Assembly (NCBI GenBank): GCA_037189585.1
Contig: JBBCJA010000006.1
Span: forward strand, 1-64,000
Source of the DNA: JAEXNA01 sp037189585
GTDB lineage: Bacteria; Vulcanimicrobiota; Xenobia; Xenobiales; JADMJV01
Reading direction: 5' to 3'
DNA: 64,000 bases
The notes below the pieces were generated by a model. It worked only from the letters and a program-made list of their open reading frames with translations, made no database searches and was not told the origin of the DNA. Positions within the stretch are counted from its first letter, which is position 1, and every line of letters begins with the position of its first letter. Of the stretch, positions 8,349-15,560 are shown piece by piece. The translations under genes were made by a program, and so were the position numbers.

Positions 8349-8773
8349 TATGGCTCTCCTATCGTTTGGGGCGACTCTCGCAAGCCCAGAGGCGGCTCCT
8401 GATCCGAAACCAGATCCGCCAACACCAGCGAGTCGAGCGTCGCGTCCATTGCGAGGCGATGCCACATCAGTAGTGGACATGCCATACCCGACGCTCCGAC
8501 CGCTCCCACCTCGCTCACCCAGAGGATTCCCTTCGCGATTGCGTCACTCGGTTCCTCAGTCCGGGGAATCATGCTACTAGCGCGTTCCCAATATTCTCGA
8601 AGGTCCTGTTGAAAATGCTCAGCTCGCGCGCGTTGCAATGCGGAGTTCTCTGGGGCGGGAGACGTTGAAGTCGTTGGGTTTTCCGACACCAGGAAACGAT
8701 CGCAGCCGGTGGTCGGGATGAGGGTTGTCAGAAGGGCTAGCAAGAACTTGAGAAGATGACGCGGATATCTCAT
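8348..8773 (-). CDS. Small putative lipoprotein
   Basis: 141 residues, ATG at 8773. The N-terminus is a signal peptide ending in a lipobox-like cysteine (LLALLTTLIPTTGC, Cys24), although the residues before the Cys are not the classical L-A-G. The rest is hydrophilic with a Thr/Ser-rich spacer, fitting an anchored envelope protein. No family is recognised. Its stop overlaps the start of the NTF2-like pseudogene (TAGTG), so they formed one operon. Confidence 0.6.
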   Translation of the reverse strand: MRYPRHLLKFLLALLTTLIPTTGCDRFLVSENPTTSTSPAPENSALQRARAEHFQQDLREYWERASSMIPRTEEPSDAIAKGILWVSEVGAVGASGMACPLLMWHRLAMDATLDSLVLADLVSDQEPPLGLRESPQTIGEP

Positions 8774-8810
8774 ACCCGCAGCTTAAAGACCTCAGGTCAC
8801 ACCATCGCCA

Positions 8811-8855
8811 CCGGCAGGACACAAAACGATAACGGACCGAAGAAGGACGCAATGA
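8811..8855 (+). repeat. 45-bp direct repeat, left copy
   Basis: This copy is identical, base for base, to 9676-9720 and ends in AATGA. It contains the ribosome-binding region (AGAAGGACGCA) and start codon of the small gene at 8852. The bases outside both ends differ between the two copies, so the repeat boundaries are sharp. Confidence 0.9.
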
Positions 8856-9094
8856 ATCAGCCTCCAGGCAAAGACCTTCTCGATATCCATCCCGTCCAGC
8901 TTGAAATCTGGCGTGGCCAAGAGCCATCGCAGCGCCTGGAGTTAGCCATGCAGTTGTCACGCGAGCTTGTGGAGGGCAATTACCGAGAGCTTCGACGCCT
9001 CTACCCGCTCGAGTCCGAGCGACAACTACGAAGGCGCTTCACTCGTCTGAACTACGGTCATGAACTAGCCGAAGCCGTCTATGGTGAGGATTGA
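8852..9094 (+). CDS. Small partner protein of a nucleotidyltransferase
   Basis: 80 residues, ATG at 8852 inside the 45-bp repeat with an AAGGA ribosome-binding site. The sequence (RLELAMQLSRELVEGNYREL, then RRLYP..SERQLRRRFTRLNYGHELAE) resembles the small helical proteins that, from general knowledge, often precede a stand-alone nucleotidyltransferase in bacteria. The stop overlaps the next gene's TTG start by 4 nt (TTGA), so translation is coupled. It may be an antitoxin or regulatory partner; this is not established. Confidence 0.7.
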   Translation: MNQPPGKDLLDIHPVQLEIWRGQEPSQRLELAMQLSRELVEGNYRELRRLYPLESERQLRRRFTRLNYGHELAEAVYGED

Positions 9095-9660
9095 CCCAGT
9101 CACCGCTAGAGGCCGCTCGCCAGGTCGTGGTAGTTCTTGAATCTCTTGGCGTCAAACATGCCGTCGTTGGCTCGGTCGCGAGTTCGTTACAGGGCGTGCC
9201 ACGCGCCACCATGGATGCCGATCTTGTCGCGGACCTTGACTCCTCGCGACTGAAGAGTTTCATAGAACAGCTCCGCCAGAGCTATTACGTCAGTGAAGAA
9301 GCCGCCTCTGAAGCCATCCGAACAGCGGGAATGTTCAATCTTATTCATCTGGGCAGTGGGTACAAAATCGACATTCACCTGGCCGGCGAGGACCCCTATG
9401 AGCAGACCAAGCTGGCTCGAGCGAGGCCCGTGCTCCTGACCTCTGGCGAAAGCCTCAGGGTGGCCACCGCCGAAGACCTGATTCTGAGCAAACTCCGCTG
9501 GTATCAACTTGGTGGACGAGTCTCTCAGCGACAATGGACCGACGTGATAGGGATTCTGCTTTTTCAACCCCAGTTGGACCGAGACTATCTCCAGCGATGG
9601 AGCGAGAACCTCGCGATCTCCGACCTGCTTCTGCGGGCCTTCGAGGAGGCTGCTCGTTAA
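9091..9660 (+). CDS. Nucleotidyltransferase-fold protein (MNT/AbiEii-like)
   Basis: 189 residues, TTG start at 9091. The sequence shows the nucleotidyltransferase fold: HAVVGSVASSLQGVPRATMD with the metal-binding pair in MDADLVADL, then YKIDIHLAG as the third acidic position, and ATAEDLILSKLRWYQLGG in the C-terminal helical part. In such families it transfers a nucleotide to RNA or protein, and some are type II/IV toxin components. Together with the 80-residue partner it forms a two-gene cassette between 45-bp direct repeats, which points to acquisition as a unit. Confidence 0.75.
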   Translation: MTQSPLEAARQVVVVLESLGVKHAVVGSVASSLQGVPRATMDADLVADLDSSRLKSFIEQLRQSYYVSEEAASEAIRTAGMFNLIHLGSGYKIDIHLAGEDPYEQTKLARARPVLLTSGESLRVATAEDLILSKLRWYQLGGRVSQRQWTDVIGILLFQPQLDRDYLQRWSENLAISDLLLRAFEEAAR

Positions 9661-9675
9661 ATCCCCTCCGTCAGC

Positions 9676-9720
9676 CCGGCAGGACACAAAACGATAACGG
9701 ACCGAAGAAGGACGCAATGA
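9676..9720 (+). repeat. 45-bp direct repeat, right copy
   Basis: Second perfect copy of 8811-8855, offset by 865 bp. It contains the ribosome-binding site and the ATG of the response-regulator gene (9717). This is probably the original site, because it is the natural leader of the two-component operon; that order is inference. Confidence 0.9.
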
Positions 9721-10418
9721 GTGGTCGGGCTACCATTTTGCTGGTCGAGGACGAGGTCGCCCTGCGTGAGGGGATCAGTTTTCAGCTCGAACGAGCCGAG
9801 TACGCGGTGGTGGCCGTGGAGAGTGGGGAATTGGCGCTGGCCGCGGCGCGAGCTGAGAGTCCCGATCTGGTTCTCTTAGACATTAACCTCCCCGGGATCG
9901 ATGGGCTGGAAGTGTGTCAGAAACTGCGCGCGGGCGGCTACAATCTCCCTGTTCTTCTTCTCACAGCCCGAGGCGACGAGATCGACCGCGTGGTGGGACT
10001 GGAAGTGGGGGCCGATGACTACATCGTCAAGCCTTTCTCCAGTCGAGAGCTTCTGGCCCGAATCAAGGCCCATCTGCGCCGTGAGCGGCGTCGCAACGAG
10101 ACTTCCGCGGAGCCGCTACCGTGCGAGGAGGTCCCGGCCGTGAGCCTGGATCCGCTGCAGAGAGAGGCGCGAAGAGAAGGCCGGCTTCTCGATCTCACCC
10201 CGCGCGAGTTCGACCTTCTCCAGGTCTTGATCACCCACAAAGGGCAGGTGCTCACCCGAGAACAGCTTTTAGAAAAAGTTTGGGGATACGATTTCGAGGG
10301 AGAGTCCCGGGTGGTGAACGTGACCATCGGAAGACTACGGGATAAACTGGAGACCGACCCCAGTCATCCCCGACATCTCTTGACCGTGCGCGGGGTCGGA
10401 TACCGCTTTGTTCTCTAG
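9717..10418 (+). CDS. OmpR/PhoB-family response regulator
   Basis: 233 residues from ATG 9717, which has AAGGA 6 nt upstream. A longer open frame exists upstream, but it runs through the neighbouring gene and the repeat. The receiver domain (1-120) has the acidic pair E11/D12, the phosphoacceptor Asp55 (LVLLDINLPG), the conserved Thr in LLLTARGD and Lys in YIVKPF. A winged-helix DNA-binding domain follows (LTPREFDLLQVLITHKGQVLTR..., ending RGVGYRFVL). Its stop lies inside the histidine kinase gene (11-nt overlap). Target genes are unknown. Confidence 0.93.
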   Translation: MSGRATILLVEDEVALREGISFQLERAEYAVVAVESGELALAAARAESPDLVLLDINLPGIDGLEVCQKLRAGGYNLPVLLLTARGDEIDRVVGLEVGADDYIVKPFSSRELLARIKAHLRRERRRNETSAEPLPCEEVPAVSLDPLQREARREGRLLDLTPREFDLLQVLITHKGQVLTREQLLEKVWGYDFEGESRVVNVTIGRLRDKLETDPSHPRHLLTVRGVGYRFVL

Positions 10419-11817
10419 CCTTCGCTGGCCCCTCACACTGGCGCTCTTGAGCGCCACTCTCCTGGCTATCGGCCTTGCCGGGACCTATCTCTTCGGCACG
10501 CTGAGGGCTGAGCTGCTGCGAACCCGCGAGGTCAATCTGCGCGCCAACGCCGAATCGATCGCTAGCCTCATGGGCACCCATATGGACGAAACCGCCCTGA
10601 CTGAACGTTCTCGCCGTCTGATCGCTCGCGAGATGACGCGACTCTCCGGCCAGGTGGGGGCGCGCCTGTGCGTGGTCAACTGGAAGGGAGACATCCTGGA
10701 GGACTCCGGCCCCGACGGGACCCACAACGTGCATGAAAGACCCGAGGTGGCCAAAGCCCTCTCCGGCCAGTACGGCAGCGAGGTTCACAACGGTCGGCTT
10801 CACCTGGCTGTTCCCGTGATGGTGCGCGGTCAGCGGGTGGGAGCGATCTACGGTGTTCGCCCCTTAGCCGACATGCAGAGCTTGCTCGACGAACTGCTCA
10901 AGAATCTCCTGAAGGCGGGATTGGTAGCGGGAAGCTTCGCGGCACTTTTGAGTTTCGGGCTCGCCTTTTTCTTCATTCGCCCGGTTCGCAAGCTTGCCGT
11001 CGGCGTGGAAAGGATCTCCGGCGGCGACTATGCCTATCGCCTCGGATGGCGACGCCGCGACGAGTTGGGGCAGCTGGGTCGAGATATCGACCAGATGGGG
11101 CAGCGACTCGAAGACCACCGAGCCATCTTAATGAGGTTCGTCTCCGACGCCTCTCACGAGCTAAAAACTCCGCTCGCGTCTTTGAAGATTCTCTCTGAGT
11201 CTTTGGCCGATGGAGGACTAGAAGATCCTCAGGCGGGGCCCCGCTTCGTCTCCTTGATCCAGGGCGAGGTAGCCAGGATGGAGCGCTTGGTGCAAGACAT
11301 GCTAGCCCTGCAGCGAGGGGACAGCGGACTGCCCATGAATCTAGCCGTTTTCGATCTGCGAGAGCTCTGCCAGGATCTGGTCGGTCTCTGGCAGGCTCGG
11401 GGAGAATCCGGATTGTCTTTAGAGATCGTGGAGCCACTTTGGGTGCACGGGGACCGGCATCGTGTGGAGCAAGTGTTGACAAACCTTGTGGACAACGCCT
11501 TTAACGCCACCCGCCAAGGAGACTCCGCTCGAGTCACACTCAGCGCTGAGGCGGATCAGGATGACATTGTCATAAGCGTCAGCGACAACGGTGTAGGACT
11601 TTCCGACGATGATCGTGAGCAAGTCTTCGAGAGGTTTTATCGAGTCGATAAAGGACGCACCCGTCAGCAAGGCGGCAACGGATTGGGGCTAGCCATCTGC
11701 CGCCAGATCGTGGAGGCCCATGGTGGGAAGATCTGGGTCGAGAGCTCTCCCGGCGAGGGAGCGAACTTCCGTTTCGCTTTACCACGGGCCAAGGTATCGG
11801 TTGGCCAATCGGCTTAA
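10408..11817 (+). CDS. Sensor histidine kinase
   Basis: 469 residues, TTG start at 10408 overlapping the regulator by 11 nt. There is one N-terminal membrane helix (about 8-28), an extracytoplasmic sensor of about 140 residues, a second helix (about 170-190), then HAMP. The HisKA motif is DASHELKTPLASLK, with the phosphorylated His near residue 250. The HATPase has the N box LVDNAFNA, G1 DNGVGLSDDD and G2 GNGLGLAI. It phosphorylates the preceding OmpR-type regulator. The 103-nt gap before the convergent 11921 gene holds a short GACAGCC/GGCTGTC palindrome at 11823-11837 without a clear U-tract. Confidence 0.93.
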   Translation: MFSSLRWPLTLALLSATLLAIGLAGTYLFGTLRAELLRTREVNLRANAESIASLMGTHMDETALTERSRRLIAREMTRLSGQVGARLCVVNWKGDILEDSGPDGTHNVHERPEVAKALSGQYGSEVHNGRLHLAVPVMVRGQRVGAIYGVRPLADMQSLLDELLKNLLKAGLVAGSFAALLSFGLAFFFIRPVRKLAVGVERISGGDYAYRLGWRRRDELGQLGRDIDQMGQRLEDHRAILMRFVSDASHELKTPLASLKILSESLADGGLEDPQAGPRFVSLIQGEVARMERLVQDMLALQRGDSGLPMNLAVFDLRELCQDLVGLWQARGESGLSLEIVEPLWVHGDRHRVEQVLTNLVDNAFNATRQGDSARVTLSAEADQDDIVISVSDNGVGLSDDDREQVFERFYRVDKGRTRQQGGNGLGLAICRQIVEAHGGKIWVESSPGEGANFRFALPRAKVSVGQSA

Positions 11818-11920
11818 GATGGACAGCCCGGCTGTCTCTAAACGTGGATTACTTCCGAAGAGGCAGAGCCACACGTGATGCTAGAGATCACAAAACGAGG
11901 AGGCTGTTCGTCCATCTCAG

Positions 11921-14900
11921 CTAGAGCGCTAGGTCGGCGATCAGGGTTTTTTCGTTATGGTCCCAGGCCATTCCGGCCAGGGTGGCTCCTCCGGCGATCC
12001 CCCATCCCACTGGACCAGCGAAGCTGGAGGCCCCCAGGAGAGCATAGGCGCTCCCCGTCGTCGCCGCGACTTTCAAGCCGCCTCCGACATACTTTCCTTC
12101 ACTGAGGTCTTTCCCGGCCTCGACAGCCCCCACGGCCATCCCCGCGACCCCCAACAGGCGACCCGAGCGGGCCAGCCACCCGGCTCGGCCTCCTGTCGCG
12201 GCAGCTTTCCAGGCCGTCTCGTTGGAAAGTTTGATCACTTCCGCGACATTCGTACCGAGCTTACCGCCGCTCGACACAGCACCCTCAATGTCACCGTTGG
12301 CCCAGTTGGCCGCGAGAGCCAATCCTTGCAGTGCGGCGGCCCCGGAACCCAACCCTCCGCTGATGCGATTCGACCAGCGACCGGCGGCCGCGGAATCGGT
12401 AAACTGCAATAATGCACCCGACTCCCACTTGGACTTGGCGATACGATGGAGGATGTCCGACGCGCTACGAAAATTGTTGACTCCATTCTTGGCATCTTGT
12501 GCTGCCTCCACCGAGTTCAAGGCCAACTCCTTCCACTCCCCGCCGCTCCCGGTGCGCTCGCGCACGCCGCCGTCGCCAATCTCCAGGCGGTTTTCCCCAT
12601 GCAAAAAGCTGACTTGTGTCGGCTCTTCGCTTCCTCGAGGCTGTTGAGAAACCACGTAGGTGTCTTTCTTGGCGTCGTAGACCGCCAGAAGCCGAGCACC
12701 GTCGGCCGACTCCAAGAGGAGATTTCCCGAGTGAATTTCTGTTCCGCCTCGCGTCGAGCTACCGGTGCTGGCTAAGACCTTGAGCTTCCCATCCCCGTTG
12801 GCTCGCATGAACTCTCGATAGCAGTCGGAGTCTTGAACCGCGCCCATCCGATGGTTCCCAAGTAGCTTGGTGACCGAGGCGACCGTCGCGGCCTCGCTGA
12901 TGTGTTGCGTGCCGTGGCTCTTGCTGGGAATATTATTCTTCTTGGCCAGCTCCTCAGTGTTCGAGCGCTCCTCTTGCACATGAAACTCGCCTTCAATACG
13001 CTCCTTCTTGATGATGGTGTCGCGGGTCCCCTGAAAAAAAGTCTGACTATTCCATGTCCCGTCCTTGTTCTTCTCGCGAAGCTGCCAAAGATCTCCGCTA
13101 GGCGCGGAGGTCTGGAGTAGCTCCTTGTTGCCGTCGGGGCTGATCAGCTTGGTGGATCTCTTCTCCTGAATTATCTGATTATTGGCGCCGAAGTGTCTGA
13201 CGTACTCGCTCTCTCCCCCTAGGAAATTCTCGTTGCCAAGTCGCTCCACCAGCTTTTGAGGGTTGTGGCTAAAGATCCACGAGTTCAGTCCCGGGACATT
13301 CGTCTGCGGAGTGATGGGCCTACGTTCGATTTTGGAGACAAGCGTATCGTTCACCTTTTCGGTGATCGTGGTTTCCCCGTGTCCCTCTTTGGTCTCAATC
13401 TTCACAACCTGGGAACCAGCATCTGTCGTATCGAGAGTGGTCTTGACGCCGTCGCGCTCCGTCTCCACCAAGGACCGTGAATGTCCGTTGGGGAAGTTTG
13501 TCTTGTCCGTTGTGACAGTCTGCTTCTTTCCATCGACCGTGCTTGTATCGGTGGAGTGGATCTTCTTTTTACCGCTGGGAAACGTCTCCGTCTCGGTTAC
13601 GATCTCCCGACCTCCTCCTCGCACCTTTTCAGACTCCAAGGTGCGCCCTTCGAGCTCCTTTTTTGTTCGCTCGTGGCTCTCCACGATCGTGTTGCCCTCA
13701 AAGGTCAGCCCTTCGGTGATCTCGACTCCCTTCTCCGTTCGGGTTTCCTCGCTACGACGCCCACCGGGGTAGAAGGTCTCTTTCGACCGGTAGATCTCTT
13801 TGCCGTTCGCATCCTTACGCAGAGAAGTCTTCTCCTCCACTTCACCTTCGGCCGGGGAGTTCGCTGGGTCCGAAGTTCGATATTTGGTACCCAAAGTTAA
13901 CTCCGTGAAGCGTCCGTCTCCGGCGGGGGTCAGATAGGACTTGAGCTTCTCCCCGGGGCGCTCGGCCTCCACATTCATCGAGCCGTCGGAACTCGAAGTC
14001 ACCTTAACTTTCTGACCGTCCGGTTGGAGAAACTCCACCCCTTGCAAACCGCGATCAGTGATCCTACCGGTTTCGCCTGCGTGGCTGAAAGCCGAGCTCT
14101 GGCGAACCGCGGAGGGAAGCTCGGAGGCCTGGACCGTCCTTTCCTTGTCGGAAATCTGCTGATACCGCTCCGTCAGCTTTCGAGTCAACTCGTCTTTTTC
14201 CGTGGCCGCGGCTCCCTCCAGCTTGTCCCTGATCGCGGAGAAGCTCTTCTCCGTCCGCCGCAGTTTCTCGGAAGTAGAGACCAAAGTCTGGTCTCGCAGC
14301 TCCGTCTTTTCCTTGCTCCAGGCCTGACGCTCCCCTGCGTTCTTGGGGAAGTTACTGGCGGTCAGTAGCTTGTCGTGGTCCCGCAGAACTTTCTGTAGCT
14401 CCACCGGTGGCTTCGAGAAGTTCTGGCCAGGCTTATTCAGTCTCTTCACCAGAGCCGCTTCGGAAGACTCAACCTCCCGGCGGAGTTTCTCTTTCGCCTC
14501 TTCCGTCAGGCCACCGGTGGTCAGTCGTTCACAAAGCCGAAGGTGCGCGTCTACCTCCTCCTTAGAGCCGGGCGAGGAGCGTTCCAAACTGGCTCGAGAA
14601 TCGGCCAAGTTCTTTCGCGCATGCGCGAACTGGCGCTGCTCGGCGGAGAAGTCCCGGGTCACTGAAGCCTTCCACTCTCGTTGAGCTTGCTCCCGTTTGG
14701 CCGATACCGCGAGGCGCTCCTTCTCTTTCGAGGCGTACTCAGCAGCTACGTCGCGTTCCAAAGAGGCTTGTGTTTGTTGGTTATGACTGACTTGCTCGGG
14801 ATGACGAGCTTTTCCGATCAGATACAACTGGGCTTCGGCCGCCTTGGCCCGCTCGACACGCTCCTTCTGTCCCGGAACGAGCTCAACTGGACCCGCGGAT

Positions 14901-15115
14901 ATCCCCGAGGGTGGCGAACTCGGAGTTTTCGGCAAAGGAGATAGACCAGCTGTCTCATCTTTCGAGAGATCCCCAGCGACCTCTCGCAACTGCTGGGAGG
15001 GACTGGGCTGTGCGGACGCGGGCTTATTCGGTCCGGTCCCCAGCGGACGCGTGACTGGTTGCTCTCTCTTGACCGGAGAGGGAGTCGCGCCGCCCCGAAT
15101 ATCACCAAGCTCCAT
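11921..15115 (-). CDS. 1064-aa protein: coiled coil, MORN-like strand repeats, glycine-zipper C-terminus
   Basis: The ATG at 15115 immediately follows the upstream stop. Residues 1-120 are disordered, and 120-330 form a charged coiled coil (many K/E/Q). Residues 340-640 consist of short repeating strand units such as ETFYPGGRRSEETRTEKG, ETFPSGKKKIHSTD and TNFPNGHSRSLVET, reminiscent of MORN-type G-x-x-x-x-Y/F repeats. Residues 880-1064 are rich in Gly, Ala and small hydrophobics (GLGSGAAALQGLALAANWAN; GWGIAGGATLAGMAW), consistent with membrane-inserting helices. There is no signal peptide. The layout resembles polymorphic-toxin or translocator-type exported proteins, but no toxin domain is recognised. 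Confidence 0.75.
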   Translation of the reverse strand: MELGDIRGGATPSPVKREQPVTRPLGTGPNKPASAQPSPSQQLREVAGDLSKDETAGLSPLPKTPSSPPSGISAGPVELVPGQKERVERAKAAEAQLYLIGKARHPEQVSHNQQTQASLERDVAAEYASKEKERLAVSAKREQAQREWKASVTRDFSAEQRQFAHARKNLADSRASLERSSPGSKEEVDAHLRLCERLTTGGLTEEAKEKLRREVESSEAALVKRLNKPGQNFSKPPVELQKVLRDHDKLLTASNFPKNAGERQAWSKEKTELRDQTLVSTSEKLRRTEKSFSAIRDKLEGAAATEKDELTRKLTERYQQISDKERTVQASELPSAVRQSSAFSHAGETGRITDRGLQGVEFLQPDGQKVKVTSSSDGSMNVEAERPGEKLKSYLTPAGDGRFTELTLGTKYRTSDPANSPAEGEVEEKTSLRKDANGKEIYRSKETFYPGGRRSEETRTEKGVEITEGLTFEGNTIVESHERTKKELEGRTLESEKVRGGGREIVTETETFPSGKKKIHSTDTSTVDGKKQTVTTDKTNFPNGHSRSLVETERDGVKTTLDTTDAGSQVVKIETKEGHGETTITEKVNDTLVSKIERRPITPQTNVPGLNSWIFSHNPQKLVERLGNENFLGGESEYVRHFGANNQIIQEKRSTKLISPDGNKELLQTSAPSGDLWQLREKNKDGTWNSQTFFQGTRDTIIKKERIEGEFHVQEERSNTEELAKKNNIPSKSHGTQHISEAATVASVTKLLGNHRMGAVQDSDCYREFMRANGDGKLKVLASTGSSTRGGTEIHSGNLLLESADGARLLAVYDAKKDTYVVSQQPRGSEEPTQVSFLHGENRLEIGDGGVRERTGSGGEWKELALNSVEAAQDAKNGVNNFRSASDILHRIAKSKWESGALLQFTDSAAAGRWSNRISGGLGSGAAALQGLALAANWANGDIEGAVSSGGKLGTNVAEVIKLSNETAWKAAATGGRAGWLARSGRLLGVAGMAVGAVEAGKDLSEGKYVGGGLKVAATTGSAYALLGASSFAGPVGWGIAGGATLAGMAWDHNEKTLIADLAL

Positions 15116-15493
15116 CTACGCGGCCTCTTGATGGGCCAAATGAAAGACGGTTAAAGCGAAGCTCTCTTCCAATCGAGCCACCCGAGCTTCCACCTCGCGA
15201 TGCTCCATCTGGTCGAAAGTTTCGGCCAGCTCCACCATGCCGTCAAGAAATCTTAGCATTTCGATCTTTTCCATCATTCGGCTCGGAACCGCGCGAACAC
15301 GGTCCTCTTGTCGCTGGCAAGCGTCGACGAGTTCGAGAAGATATTCCTCGATCTCGACGTCGCTCATGGTACCTTCGTGAAAGGCCCGCGACAAGTCCAG
15401 GAGACGCCGTCCGAAGGCGGTCTGATGGGTTTGGACCAAAGTGAGTTGCGATTCTCGAGACATTCGTGTGAGCAAGCTGTAGTCAACGGGCAT
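15116..15493 (-). CDS. Small acidic helical protein upstream of the 1064-aa protein
   Basis: 125 residues, ATG at 15493, all-helical and acidic with no cysteine. Its stop (TAG) directly abuts the ATG of the 1064-residue gene, so the pair is translationally coupled. Size, charge and placement beside a very large low-complexity protein match the small helical genes at 2722, 3687 and 3911. A role as a dedicated chaperone or export partner is inference. The 67-nt gap upstream (15494-15560) holds no clear promoter. Confidence 0.7.
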   Translation of the reverse strand: MPVDYSLLTRMSRESQLTLVQTHQTAFGRRLLDLSRAFHEGTMSDVEIEEYLLELVDACQRQEDRVRAVPSRMMEKIEMLRFLDGMVELAETFDQMEHREVEARVARLEESFALTVFHLAHQEAA

Positions 15494-15560
15494 AGGATGA
15501 GTCTGCCAGAGGCCCCTTGATGCTCAGCTTTGAGCCCTGAAGAAAAACTTTACAGGAATG

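Noticed and set aside
9534..9716. Longer N-terminus for the response regulator
   Set aside because: The extension runs through the nucleotidyltransferase gene in another frame and across the 45-bp repeat. ATG 9717 has a ribosome-binding site and starts the receiver domain normally.
11823..11837. Terminator after the histidine kinase
   Set aside because: The palindrome leaves almost no loop and has no U-tract.
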